Assembly (NCBI GenBank): GCA_040437565.1
Contig: JBDOQK010000024.1
Span: forward strand, 310,001 to 374,000
DNA: 64,000 nucleotides
Direction: 5' to 3'
Origin: Albugo candida
Taxonomy: Eukaryota; Oomycota; Peronosporomycetes; Albuginales
Shown: piece after piece, positions 1 through 12,245 of the stretch
Layout: each line of letters opens with the position of its first letter
Position numbering within the stretch: the first letter of the stretch is position 1
The notes under the pieces: model-generated
The model's database searches: none
What the model saw: only the letters and a program-made list of their open reading frames with translations
What the model was told of the DNA's origin: nothing
Translations under genes and position numbers: made by a program

Positions 1-327
1 CATGAACCCCCCACCAGCGATGCTCTTCTTTTTACCAAACAACAGGTCATAAATTGAGATGTAGATGGTCGCCAGAGTCACTGAAATGATTTGACTTTCT
101 TTACTCTTTGACTTCGATTTGCATAATTGTCTGACCCGAGATTGGAATAATGGAACGGCTGCCACTAACTTTTCTAGAAGCGGTTTATGGCGGAGAGTTT
201 CGCACACAAGAGCGAATGAACTTTTGGTATTAATAATATCAGGTGAGTACAACAGAGACTTGAGCCCGCCTCGACGATTCTCATACTTTTGTAGCAATGA
301 CGCGGCTTCTTTGTACAGGTCGCTCAT
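1..327 (-). CDS. NSUN5: NSUN5/Rcm1-type rRNA cytosine-5 methyltransferase, N-terminal part
   Basis: The reading frame opens at an ATG at 327 and stays open to the window edge (109 codons). The visible part matches the N-terminal helical region of NSUN5, a family that methylates a cytosine of large-subunit rRNA in the nucleolus. Recognisable pieces are the start MSDLYKEAASLL, the stretch SSFALVCETLRHKPLLEK (NSUN5 proteins have a similar ALVCET segment) and YDLLFGKKKSIAGGGF (compare the YELLLGKGFRGGGG segment of the human protein). The catalytic domain lies outside the window. The gene is on the same strand as the HECT ligase, whose stop lies 121 bp upstream of this start. The identification rests on recalled family motifs and is fairly firm. 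Confidence 0.8.
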   Translation of the reverse strand, partial: MSDLYKEAASLLQKYENRRGGLKSLLYSPDIINTKSSFALVCETLRHKPLLEKLVAAVPLFQSRVRQLCKSKSKSKESQIISVTLATIYISIYDLLFGKKKSIAGGGFM

Positions 328-448
328 CTGTATGAGCAATTACCGTGTTCCCCTGATTATTATCTCAATCCAGCTTTCGAGAAAGCTGACATTTTTTTCG
401 CGAATACTTCTATGTAATTCCTTTCAAGATAGACGCGTTCTATTCCGC

Positions 449-3400
449 TCAGCAGCTCGTATCATCCTGTAAGGACAGCAAATGCAAAGAATCCAAGCTG
501 TCATCCGGAGACGGAGAGACATGTCCTGTGTTTCGTGCTGCAATTGCAGAGACATTCGACGTCGCGTCGAGGCTGTAACCTTGTGAGTAATCGACTGCTT
601 CTATCAGCTTCTTTCTCATCAGATGCTGGAGCTCCTCTTCAAGATCTTTTACTGTCCTTTTAGAGCCTCCTTCCGCGCACTGATGTCTCCAGTTGATAGC
701 TTTCCAGTAATTTGGTAACTCCAATGTATTATCGCAAGTCTGAAAAAGAGTATTGTCGGACGAATTAGATGCAAAGAAGAAGAGGGAAGCATACATGTGA
801 CTGTGGTAGCATGAATAAAAGCTTTTTAAGGTCTTGTGATGTGTCCTCTGGAAAAGGCATCTCGATGCGTAAAAACTATACTGGAGAGTGAGTACAAGAC
901 TAACGCAAACGCTATGTCCACTCACCTCAGTACCTGGTAGAGGGAAGGATGCCACTCCCGTGATGAATTTGACTAGCTTTCGCTGTGTTGTGAGATCGAA
1001 TGCATCCACCACTTTCCAGAAAGTTTGTTGCAAGATTTCGCATTCAGCAAATGCGAGATCACAAGCGATCCGGTATATTTCACGCAAGGTCTTCGTATCT
1101 TGCTTAGAACTCTTCCAAGAGTGAAGCATATCATGGATATCAGCTGAAGAAATGTGCTCCGCCCTGAGCGTAGCTAGGGGTAATGTAATGTCAAAACCAT
1201 GCTTGATGTGCTGAATCTGCCATTTGTAATACGTAGCCTCTCCAAAATGGTTTTCTAGAACGAGATTGATATACTCCCCGTATGTCAAAGCTGTATCCAT
1301 TCCTTCAAGTCTGAGGTATTCAACAAAATCTTTCGGAGGTAATGCCTCGAGCTTTTCCAAAGCCTTCACCATGTCTGGATTCAGTGCCCTCGCTAGATCT
1401 AGCAGATCTTGTTGATCGTGTGGCTCATGAGAACATAGTAAACTGTAAAAGTGAGCAGGTATCATGATGTGATCAAGCCTTGTGAGATTGACTATGGCGT
1501 TCGCCAGAAACCACCCAAGGAATATCAGGCGCTCTCGCGATTCTATTGTATCAGGGAGATCTCGATTAAACCATACAGACTCGTTCCCTTGTATGTAAGA
1601 AAGCACGGGTGTAGTATGGTGATACAATCGTACATCGCGCACAGGCACATGCATAGTGTTATTGGATACTGATATGTCAAGCATGGCTGTACTACTATCC
1701 ACAATTGTAGTAATCACACAAGTGCGTGAAGTTCCGTCGATATCTGTCCACACAAGTCGAACACCAGGACTAAGTCTTTCGCAACATGTGGCGCAGAATA
1801 ATCGATTGCCTTCAATTACAATCTCAGCGTCTGATTCTCCAAGAACGTCAAGCATGTTTTCAGTCAGCTTCCAGGGTTCTGTAAAAGAATCCGATACAAG
1901 GAAGAACCATTCTTTAAGAGGTCCTCTTCCTTCTCCTTCCTCGACGTGAATAGAGTTTATCATCTTGTCACCAAATCTGCTTTTGAAGTAAGGGGTTATC
2001 GCGAATAAATTTCGACCACTCAAGCCGCCAGCTTCTATCACGGCACTCATACTCGATCCCAGCACATCACCACGGTCGCACAGAACAATGAGCTTCTCTG
2101 TACGTATTGAATCTGTATCATCAAGTCGCTCGAATTCTTCGAGTTCCAAACTCAGTGATGCATTTATATGTATCTGCTTGCAACATGAATCAATCAGCGC
2201 GTTGTCGCGGCTTACCACAAATTCGATGCTTTGAGAAAGTAGCTGAAAAACTTCTCTGCATCCAAATAGTAGCTTTCGATATGGTAAGTCTACCAAATAA
2301 GGGTAAAAGACGTGAATAAATGCACAGATGCCAGTGGAGACTTGTTTTCTCATAAACTGATGCTCGTGTTCAAGTAGAAGCAAATCTCTGATGCCTTCCC
2401 ACATGTTGCAGCGTTCGATATGATTACTTGCTACCTCAATGACTTCGCTAAAGTTCATTTCAGTTCTTGACTGGAGACGGGAAGCTATTCCATGAAACAG
2501 CTTGTTTACTATACAGTTGGTCTGATTGAAAAGAGCATCAGACACCCCCAGCGATTGTGCAGCTTTGGAGTTTGAAATTGCTTCTAGTCGTGTACTTTGT
2601 GATGCTGTACCCAGACCATGACTGTTGAACACCGCCGGGATCGAAACGGTTGCTTCAATCCACTCAGTAAACGACGCACTATCAAACATATTTGAGACAG
2701 CATCTGAATCGCATTCCCAGTCGAAAGCTTCACATGTGAACATAAGGGGCAACTTCGATTTCTCCTTTGATATCGAGTACTTGAGAAGAAGCTCATTGAG
2801 TTGATGTAGTTCTGAGTTGTTTTTTCCGACATTCGAAACAGTAGCAATCCTTGTCTCACTTTCTTCATCGGCTATAGTCTCAAGTACGTATTGACCGTTC
2901 GACACGTGAGGCTGTGTGCTTCTGGCCAGCGGATCTGAAGTATCTCTATCCTCCAGTAAGGATAGAAGCTCACAGCCCATACTCATATCATCCTGGAATG
3001 AGTGCATTTGAGATAGCTTTGGCTGATTATATTCAAACCCTGGTGGGGCATTGCTTTGCATTTGATCAAATGCATTCTTGACATCTTTTTTCGTCAACTC
3101 TTTATCGCTTGTGGAGACAATCTGTCTAGTTGAGAGCTTGGTAAGGTCTGGCTCATATGTCGGGGTAAGCGCCACTTTATCAAGGACTAATTCGACCTCT
3201 TCATCTTCGTGATCCGAACCTGACATATCTTCGTAATCGTTTTCATATTCTTCATCGTCTGATTTCTGCGTTTCGGGAAGCTCGAATGTGCTTCTTTCCT
3301 TTTTAACGTCATTTGCCTTTTTCGCGATTGTAATACCCGTGGAAATGATGTCTTCACTACATAACGCACGAGGAGTTTTGGTCAACTTTGGAAGCTTGTT

Positions 3401-4407
3401 TCCCAGTCCGGTCAGAATGCGATCGCTTGGACCAGAATGTATAGGATCGGCTGCTCTCTGCTTATATTTGCTACGACGTACATTTTTGTGACGAATCTTT
3501 GGCAAATCTGGCAAATTAGATTTTTGTCGGTTTTGCGGTAGACTTATCATTTCTTCAATGATTGCTTTTGCAGCCAATGCTCGGTCCACCATGTGTTGAT
3601 GCGGCTGAATCAATAATGCATTTCTTTCAGTATGTACGAGTTGTACTCCTTGACCCCGCAGCGCCTCGATCGCAAAATTCAAATCTCTCGACATCTTGAG
3701 AAAATAATCATCACCTCGCCAAAAGAAAACTGGCGTAGAAGAGGAATGAGTTCCTTTGATCAGCATCCACTCCACAAGGGCTTCCACGCATTCAATTCCT
3801 GCATCTTGCAGGCAAGTTGCGAGTTCTTGCGCTATTGCAGCGGATCCAGTATCCGAAGCAGGACTTGAAACGAACTTGCGCAGCCGTATTACAAGTTTCT
3901 CACGAACTTTAATGGCGTTCAACACTTTCTGCATCATATCTTCTGACACATTCTTCGCTGATGTTGTAGCACCCTACGATAGAATTTAGCGTGTCAAGTC
4001 CTTCCAGAGACATGGAATGGCGTATGATGCAAACTCACTTCCAACGGGATCAATCGAATGTCAGCTGCTACCTTGCGTGACATTTTTGGCTTAGAGAGAT
4101 ATTTCTTGGTTTCAGACTGTCGAGGAACGTCGTTCCTGTCAGACTGACTGAGTTTATATATCACATCGTCTTGCACGCGATTGATCAAGTTGAGCTTGGT
4201 TTGAGGCACAGCGGAGCGCAAGTGCGGAAGGTGCTGCGGTCGGGGTACAAGCGGAGGCTGAACATAGAATCGATCATTCCAGCCTGTCTCCAGCTCCACA
4301 AGTTTGTCTTGTGACAGAGGTGTACGAAGTCGTCTGACACCCGATCGATTTGCAGGTTTGGTGCTTTTTAGCTTTTTTAATGTGCTTTTTTTCGATGGCT
4401 TCGTCAT
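449..4407 (-). CDS. HECT-domain E3 ubiquitin ligase, four exons
   Basis: Exons on the minus strand: 4407-4039, 3973-926, 875-795 and 739-449, giving 1262 residues. Introns are 65, 50 and 55 nt, each GT-AG, and splicing restores family motifs exactly. The third exon gives FPLPGTE-FLRIEMPFPED, and the last junction gives LPQSHTCDNTLELPNYW, the HECT C-lobe. The catalytic cysteine is at about residue 1168. The HECT domain covers about residues 770-1190, with GEGRGPLKEWF early in the N-lobe. The first ~330 residues are basic and low-complexity, with an acidic patch (DDEEYENDYED). Family role: thioester transfer of ubiquitin to substrates. No WW, C2 or UBA domain is evident, so substrate class is unknown. 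Unspliced, the long exon and both 3' introns remain open in one frame, so naive gene calling would miss the real C-lobe. Confidence 0.88.
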
Positions 4408-4740
4408 GGCGTCAAACTATTGTAAAACTAGCATTTCTGGCAGTTTTCTTGATGAAAAGACGCGCTTACGAGTCTGTGCCGTGAAGCATGCGATCAAATG
4501 ATGCAGGAGACCATGAGGAGCTTTCGTGCATGCTAAGAGTCACGGCTAAGTATCAGGGATTGGACATTTTGGGGCAGAGGAGAGTCAGCCAGCGAGATAT
4601 TTCAGAAAGCAGACATATGCCGAAAGATTAATTATGTGATTCGTTATGAGGGTCCAAGTGATACACAGTCTAAAAAACCATAGCGATCCTCACCAGCAAC
4701 GTTCGAGGCTTCACATCGAGCGTACTTTGAAAAAAACACA
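4408..4740. other. Intergenic: HECT gene 5' side and ABCF 3' side
   Basis: This 333 bp stretch separates two minus-strand genes. It must hold the ABCF 3' UTR and the HECT promoter. I see no conserved open frame, RNA gene or repeat in it. Confidence 0.5.
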
Positions 4741-6540
4741 TCAGGCAAGTTTGAGCTGGCGGCGTACACGCATCTTGAAGTCAGAAATTTCTCCATCATA
4801 AACTCGGATTTGTTGATTTTCCACCAGCCAGATTTCTTTAGCAACTTGAGAGATCAATCGCATGTCGTGGCTCACTAACAGCATCCCACCCTTGAAATCG
4901 TTGATCGCACGAGCCAAGGCATCAATTGATTCCATATCAAGATGATTCGTGGGCTCATCCAACAAAAGCATATGAGCATTTTGCTGAGCCATGTAGGCAA
5001 ACACCACTCGACTTTTTTGACCATCCGAGAGTTGAGACATTACTTGGGTTTGCACTTCTCCGGAAATGCCGTATCGACCCAAGTAGGTTCGTACTTCTTC
5101 AACCGATTTCTTGGGGAACAAAGAGCGGAAATAATCTAGCGGATTTTGCTGTAAATCCAGCACATCGACAAAGTGCTGACTGAAACGAGCAACACGAAGC
5201 TTGCTATGCGGTCGGACATTTCCTGCGACGGGAACCAAATCGCCTGTAATGAGTTTCAATAAGGTGGTTTTTCCAGTACCATTTGCGCCAACCAAGGCAA
5301 CACGAGAATCCATATCCAATCCCATCTCTACTCCACTGTACAGTAGAGGACAATTTGGATAACCGAATGATACATTTTGAAACATCAAAACAGGTGGCGG
5401 GAGAGTTTCAGGATTTGGGAATTTGAAGTCACCTGTAGCCTCATGCATGACTTTTTCGGTCAAACCTTCTCTAACCATTTTCGCCAACGTCTTTTCTTTG
5501 CTTTGAGCTTGACGCGCTAATTTAGCAGAACCATGACCAAATCGAGCTATGTAATCTTTCATGTGTTTAATCTGATCTTGTTCCCATTGATAACGCTTCA
5601 TTTGATTTTCTTCTTTTTCGAGTTTCGTTTTCACATACGTATCATAATTACCAGCATAATATTCCAATTTACGACTAGTAAGGTCGATGATGTTGGTGCA
5701 CACTTCATTCATAAATTCTTGAGAATGGGAGATAAGTAAGAGGATTTTTTTCCATTTTGATAAGTAGTCCTCCAACCAGACAACTGCTTCCATATCAAGA
5801 TGGTTTGTTGGCTCATCCAGTAACAGCAGAGTAGGCTGAATGAATAGAGCACGCGCCAGAGCGATTCGCATTCGCCAACCACCGGAAAATTCTCTCGTCT
5901 TTTTTTTCATCATATCTTCAGAGAAAGTTAGCCCAGTGAGAATCTGTCGAGCTCGAATTTCAGCTGTATCTGCATCGAGTTCATCTAGACGCTCGTAAAT
6001 GTCGGTCAAACGCTCTGAAATTTGACCTGATTCTTCATCGGAAATACCATCCTCAGTCATCTTTTCCGATAATATGTCCACTTCTGCCTGGAGCTTATTA
6101 CGTTCATCATCAACGGCTAAAACTGCTTCAAGCGCGGTCATATCACCGGCTTCAATTTCGTGCTTCAAATGATAAATATCGATGCTCTCGGGAATGGGAA
6201 CGCCTCTTGCGCCCAAAACATTCATAAACGTCGATTTACCAGACCCATTACGTCCAATCAATCCGTAACGTCGTCCGTAGTTGAGCGATACATCACAGTC
6301 TTCCAGCAGTACCTTCCCGTAGTATGTTATTGAAAAATTCAAAACAGTGATATCTTTGAAATTACGATGGACGCTACGTGAGTTGTGGGAGCATGTTGCA
6401 ATAATTCCTTCTTCTGCCAGACGCTCTGCAAGAGACATTTTATCAAAGGAAGCTTCAAGCTCCAGTTTTTTCTTTTCATCAGCTGCCGCTTTCCTGGTCT
6501 CTTTCTTTCCTCTCCGCTCACGTTTCGATCGCGACGACAT
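4741..6540 (-). CDS. ABCF2: ABCF-family ATPase, ARB1/ABCF2 type
   Basis: A single exon of 599 residues, the usual ABCF2/ARB1 length, with two ABC ATPase domains and no membrane segments. Domain 1 (about 65-310) has Walker A GRNGSGKST, signature FSGGWRMR and Walker B LLLLDEPTNHLD. Domain 2 (about 380-590) has GANGTGKTT, LSDGQKSR and LLLDEPTNHLD. The linker between them is charged and helical, as in ABCF proteins. The N-terminus is a lysine/arginine-rich helix (RSKRERRGKKETRKAA). Yeast Arb1 acts in 40S and 60S ribosome biogenesis and shuttles between nucleus and cytoplasm; ABCF2 is the closest family by length and architecture. ABCF1/GCN20 proteins have longer N-terminal extensions, which argues against them. 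All catalytic motifs look intact. Confidence 0.93.
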   Translation of the reverse strand: MSSRSKRERRGKKETRKAAADEKKKLELEASFDKMSLAERLAEEGIIATCSHNSRSVHRNFKDITVLNFSITYYGKVLLEDCDVSLNYGRRYGLIGRNGSGKSTFMNVLGARGVPIPESIDIYHLKHEIEAGDMTALEAVLAVDDERNKLQAEVDILSEKMTEDGISDEESGQISERLTDIYERLDELDADTAEIRARQILTGLTFSEDMMKKKTREFSGGWRMRIALARALFIQPTLLLLDEPTNHLDMEAVVWLEDYLSKWKKILLLISHSQEFMNEVCTNIIDLTSRKLEYYAGNYDTYVKTKLEKEENQMKRYQWEQDQIKHMKDYIARFGHGSAKLARQAQSKEKTLAKMVREGLTEKVMHEATGDFKFPNPETLPPPVLMFQNVSFGYPNCPLLYSGVEMGLDMDSRVALVGANGTGKTTLLKLITGDLVPVAGNVRPHSKLRVARFSQHFVDVLDLQQNPLDYFRSLFPKKSVEEVRTYLGRYGISGEVQTQVMSQLSDGQKSRVVFAYMAQQNAHMLLLDEPTNHLDMESIDALARAINDFKGGMLLVSHDMRLISQVAKEIWLVENQQIRVYDGEISDFKMRVRRQLKLA

Positions 6541-6620
6541 TGCTGACTTTTGAGCCAGTCATTTTTAGCTTGACCTGGGGAAATACATAACCCTTAACAA
6601 ACACGAGCTTCCGTGTATGC

Positions 6621-6766
6621 ATTTTCGGAGATTCGATCAAAGANNNNNNNNNNNNNNNNNNNNNNNNNNNNNNNNNNNNNNNNNNNNNNNNNNNNNNNNN
6701 NNNNNNNNNNNNNNNNNNNNNNNNNNNNNNNNNNNNNNNNNNNATTTTCGGAGATTCGATCAAAGA
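6621..6766. repeat. Assembly gap with 23-bp duplicated flanks
   Basis: The 100 N at 6644-6743 are bounded by an exact 23-bp direct repeat (6621-6643 and 6744-6766). The left contig end equals the right contig start, as expected for contigs that overlap but were scaffolded with a default gap. Confidence 0.85.
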
Positions 6767-7740
6767 TCGAAGAAAATATCGAGATTCCGGAATACTACGT
6801 GATTATGATTCCTCTGGCGTGTACGTGGTCAACGCGCTCGCAGGTCATCAGATCATGCATCAATACCGTATGCGATATACAAAGCGTATCAAGAAAAAGG
6901 AAAAAATAAGATATCGTCTTCTTCTGGCAATCGAACAAAAATGGTATCAAAGAAGTCACTACCTATTCAAAAACCATAACGAAACACATCGTTTGGCTGA
7001 AGATAGCGATTTGCTGGCAGAAGAAGTAGGAGCGCCAAACGGTGTATCACAAAAATGATTAAAAAGGGAACATTTTTGTTCAAAAGCCACTCAGCTGTTA
7101 CATTTAGCATACTCCAACAACGAAATAGCTCGAGCAGCAAAAACGAAATTCTAGCTACAGGACACGGAAGAAATCTAAAGCCTGGATACAGGATATTGCC
7201 GTTATCTCAACCTATATGGAAGAAACAGCCCTCGAAATGTCTACCGGCACGTATCTCTCTATAGCCTAGCTTTATTGAACTACTAAGCATTGTACCGGCC
7301 AGCACTCAGAAGAGCACAAGTTGATGGAGGACACATCAAGACCGCTTTAGACTGCACATGTGGCTGGCTGGCCATACCGAGCAGATCAAATGCTGGATGC
7401 AAGTCACGGACGGTTTTCAAGATTGCTTTTTCATCACCATGCCATCACTCGCCTGACAGAAGGATCACGTCAGGGTCATTCGTCTGCACTAAGTACATAA
7501 AGCAGCCAGAATCCACCATCACAATCAGTATTTGTCATGCGATCAAGAGACATTCCATCGAACAAAATAAAGCATCTGCTATAACTTTTGCAGCACCGAG
7601 ATAAAGAGACAGGAACCTCGCCGGCACTTTCTGCTTCGAACGTTATGGCTCCAGTATGATGTTCAACGCTGAGTAATATGTTCGTCTCCGTCGACGCAAG
7701 AAAAAACAGTCCGTTACTTTTTACAATTAAGAGACTGGAT

Positions 7741-7905
7741 GCGATATTGCCCTGGGAGAAAAATCGAATGGTCTACCTACAACGAGCAACACCCAGCCTA
7801 TGGACTATACGTTCTTACGTCTAGGAGATAAGTACAGTAAAACAAACGCATTCGCGACGAGATCATTTTGCTGCTCAAAAAGTACGGAAAAAGGAAGAGA
7901 GATCC
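7741..7905 (+). repeat. Diverged direct repeat R1a, copy 1 (partner 13081-13225)
   Basis: Both copies share a near-identical core (ctacaacgagcaacacccagc here, with one mismatch in the partner). They are followed about 100 bp later by a related stretch that encodes IRDEIILLLKKYG here and ILDELFSLLEKYH in the partner. Peptide-level similarity in one frame suggests that both derive from a once-coding element. Frames are interrupted in both copies. Confidence 0.55.
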
Positions 7906-8639
7906 ACGCTGGTGAGTATTTTGTAGGCATGGGCTACAACATGACTATCTAAAACATATGAGGTTATTTGATAACCATTTCTTGATATTTTTTTAGCTTT
8001 ATCAGGGATTTGCTGCCTCTGTGGATAAATGCATCCATGACTGCTCACGGGAAGTGATTGCAATGATGCTTTGAAGTAGTAGTAGGAAGCAAATGTTTGA
8101 TGAGAGAGTCATTGATTTCTGTTCATCAAAGTCGCAATATCCATTGTCTTCATCGTGTATCAGGGCGCGAGTCTTGAAAAAGTGGAGGAAATACACATCG
8201 GATACTATTGAACAAACGCATACAAGCAACCTTACACATGTTGCTGCATTGGTGATACCTCACTGTATAAATAATGATGGTTGTATATTATAAAACTCCT
8301 AGGGCACGCCTGCCGGGTTGTTTTGCTTAACAGACGCTATGCTATGTCATGCAATACGTCCATCAATCTTTAAGCACTCCTTCGTTGTTCGATCGATAAC
8401 ATATAACGCAGAATAATACATACATAGATGATCGATCTATGTAACAATATCTTATAAGGATTCTTGCTCATGTAGCCACATGGATGAAAGTACACTAATA
8501 TTACAGCTCAAAGTCGCGCACAATTGGATGTGGATAGATTTGCTGTCTAAAGCGTAAGCATTCGATATAGAATGAGTAGGTGGGATATTGAATAAGCGAT
8601 CAAGTGAACACCGATTCTAGAGCTTTTGCTAGTGCAAAA

Positions 8640-8885
8640 AGATAGGGTGTGATGTCTTCAAGTACACGTTTATCTTGTGCAATCGCGGCGCGTACCTTTG
8701 ACTACAGAAGCGGAGCGGCGTACCACAAGTGAAGATAATAAATACAGGTGGGCTCAAACGAATGCCCCAAGCGCTCGAAAGCTACGTTTAATAAACGAAA
8801 GTATAGGAAGAAGAAGACTGTTCAGAAAAGGTTTGACGCAAAGCTTTAGCAGCTCTGTGTGTTCGCCACGATGATAGCATGACTG
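8640..8885 (+). repeat. Diverged direct repeat R1b, copy 1 (partner 13955-14190)
   Basis: Similarity to 13955-14190 is visible across more than 200 bp, strongest at the 3' end, where tgacgcaaagctttagcagc here corresponds to tgacacaaagctatgagcag there. Both copies then continue with a matching gatgatagcatgactg-like segment. The order relative to R1a is the same in both loci. Confidence 0.65.
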
Positions 8886-10419
8886 AAGTGAGTTACATCA
8901 GGTGTAGCGAATGACGCATCCTCTGATACGGATAGGAACGAAAGCTCGCGACATTAGGTCGTGAATCAAACAGCGAAGGTATCTCAGGCGAATGCAGGAA
9001 AACCCTTAATTACATCTATGCAAACCAGCGCCTTGAACGTACTTCAAATGTGTGAGATGTACCTTAGTGAGTCATAGCATTCGAAATACTTTGTGCCGCC
9101 GAAAGATGATCCAAGTGTCCGTGATCTCATTCGTCAGATGCTTTTCATTGCAGGATATAGGCGTACACAGTGAGTGTCATGTAAAGTCCAAGGATTGGTG
9201 TGGATTAGATTGAGGAGTGCGTTTTAGCGGCCTGACAGGAGAATCAATCAAATTATACAATAACTTGCCTGAATACGGCAGGCTTGATGGCGTTATCCAT
9301 CGAGACGGGATTTTCCCCTAGTACTCTACGATGAAGTAAATTCGAGATAAATTATCTGGATCAAGTCTGAGCGTCGGTGACAGGATGGATATATCTTTAG
9401 CGATGACTCCTATCAAACGCTGTGGACGTCCAGATTGCCATGGTATTGGTTTCTTGATGCTCAGATGCTATCTCGCGTCTTACTGAGCTGACGACCTGGC
9501 GTTATTAGATCAACAACTTAATTAAAATGGCGGTTGCAGACCAGTTGCTTATTCGGATTAGTACATTCTATCCTCTGTGCTTGGAATATAGCCTTCATCT
9601 ACAGGTTCACGCGCTGAAAGCACTGTGTAGGGTGGCTAAGGAAATAATTTCGGTGCCACAGAACGCGGACAGAATGAGTGATATCGATACGTGCTGCTTC
9701 TTTCCGATGACTCTGGCGGCGATACCAAAATGAAGCCTTATAGCAACATTAGGGCTCTTCACTCTTCAACGACAAGATTCTTCATTTCCAGTCATACAAT
9801 GGATTATTTGTATGGGCATTGTAGTCTTTTATCATCGTCGCCGGTACGTTGATCGCCGCTTTGGCATCGCAGTCATGTTCTAAAAGCAAGTGCAAGCAGC
9901 TCACCAGGTAGTCTTGTGTGAACATGGCAAAAGACATGACGCAATCCTAATAAACGCACGTATATGCTTTCTAAGAGTCGAGCTGCTAAAATCAAGCCGT
10001 TTCCTAGAGAGAAAAAGACCTGACGTGAACTCGTTAATAGCAGCGCAAATCTTGTCGGAACCTTGTTGCCGTTAGAGTCGAGATCGGTCCTTTGCACGGC
10101 TGACCTTACGAACACAATCGCAAGAGTCGGAGCGAATAAAATGAGAAGAAGTTTTCATGTCGTTGGTGACTACTATGTGACTACTATGAGGTAATACGAA
10201 GATGAAGAGCTTTGTTGTATCTGGAGAAGAGAATCCTCTTTCAAAAAACAGAAGCAAAGAGATGCAGATCTCTGTACTTTGATCTTGAAAGCAAAGGGCA
10301 GAAGGACTTGCACAATTTCAGCGAGTCTACGTAGAAAGTCATTCCCGATACGAATGACTAGACAACACAACCTCTGCATAATGATGCATGAGCTCTCTTG
10401 TGTGTCAACTAGCTCTGAA

Positions 10420-10640
10420 GGTTCTGGTCCAGTCAAGTTGGGGAATATATTTCTTTTATCAGGTTATCTGTAAAAAGAACCATGTTCTTTCGTCCTTATT
10501 TGTAAGCTTCGTATACTCATCAAATTGGAGCCTTTTCTCTCGTCGTATGTTTTTTATTCGATGCTGTTACGCTACGTGTCTTATGCCTCCTAAGACAGCA
10601 CAACCCAGGGATCTGCGTTGTACGCTGATACGGCTATGTA
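10420..10640 (+). repeat. Diverged direct repeat R1c, copy 1 (partner 14730-14795)
   Basis: A short similarity: cagtcaagttggggaatata here against cagtcaagtcggggtgaata at about 14737. Both are followed by a 'ggatctgc' segment. It is the third element in the same order as R1a and R1b, which supports one ancestral unit copied in direct orientation. Confidence 0.4.
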
Positions 10641-12245
10641 ATATGCCAGATGTTGCAGCGTTCATTCCGACCAAAGGCCGCACTCAACTGATGCGTAAGT
10701 GACTGGTACTGCATGGAAATTCGACTTGTCAAATAAGCTTAATGCTTGATTGAGATCTAGAAAACGACTACATTGTGACAGATGTTATGCTTCAATGTAT
10801 TCCTATAGAGTCACGATAAGGCTGCAACAATTCAGAAGAGTTGGAAACGAAGACCCTGGCACGCTACACGATATTGTGTGCCGTAAGCCTTACAGTAACT
10901 AAATACGATCCTTGTGTAGAGGCCTGTCATATCACGCGCTCATGCTTGAAAATCAGATCGATAAGGCTCAGAAATGTCGACAACAATCGCTGAATTGGCT
11001 GTCGATGAAGCCACAAGCAATTCAAAGTACAGTCTAGGACAGATCGCATTACTTGACGAGCAAATCCGAGATTGTGGATACAAGTTGGCCAAGTAGACGC
11101 CGAGACTTTGTAATACAAATCAGTCTTGAATAAAGTGTTTTTTTAGCGGGAGAGCAGACTTTTTTTATACTTCGCAAGGGATCATTGCGCAAGTAGCTGT
11201 GCTTACGGTCAATGTAGGCTGCTTGAAATGATGATCATATACCGGTCTGATGGAGAAGAAAAATTTACCCGATCTGAAATACTTCCAGCAGATTAATCGA
11301 GGGTTTGAAAGTCGATGGATTCGCACCGTGGCAAGCTTAACGATCAAATGGGTCGTCGAAACGATCAAAAGCTGGATATCTTGGTACTACTGCATCGACG
11401 GAATCGCTAACAAGTCACTTGATAGCTTCTAATATGAAAAACGTCACGGCCAGTCTTTCACATTGACAAAGACGCACGACACCATACCGAGTTCAACCGT
11501 CTACTGTGAGATATACAAGCATTATTTTAAACAAGGAAATGACGTAATCTGTTGACGTCGGAGGATAGATCTGGATTTCTTTGGTTGAAGGATGAATATG
11601 CGTAAGCGTTACACATAAGGCAGTCTGTTTTCGATATAAAGGTGCAGCAAAATCGCCTTCTTGATAGCAGCATCTTACCCATGCCTTTTATCACCTTCAG
11701 ATAATATAACACGATGTATATGATTGGATTTCATTTTGAGTTTGAAGAATAAAAAAAAGTTGCGCAAAGGCATTCCTAGTGCAAGAGATCGCAACCATAT
11801 GCTAGTATGACGCACTACATCCCATCTCAAAGAACTAGTCTGTCAGACTTCTAGATCTTGTCAAAAGTAGTGAACTAGCCAACTATGGGAAAAAGACGGA
11901 CATATTGGTAATTTTCGAATACCAGAGAACGCTGACCGTGGCTAGACCATGTTGAATTGTGTGCATCTGATTACTATTATCAACGGGGCGTAATCTTATC
12001 GCCTGTCTCTTATCAAGTATAGCTAAGCGTGAGAATTCATTTATACATTTCCTTCAAACCGTGCAACCCACCACGTCAAGGAATTCTTCTGAGGTCGTTG
12101 GTATGGGTCCGTCGAGCCTTCAGCTTCTTCTCATTTGTTTATGGACCCTTGTCAGTTGCCTCTTACTTACGGTGCTGGTGATCCTTCTGCTGTTGACGAC
12201 AAATCCGTTTCGTGCATATGGATTACAAAGGTGGAGTGGAGCGAT

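Noticed and set aside
7290-7604. Frame with a VDGGHIK peptide, reminiscent of a Mutator-type transposase DDE region
   Set aside because: The match is a few residues only. No zinc finger, terminal inverted repeats or target-site duplication could be seen, and the frame continues as low-quality sequence.
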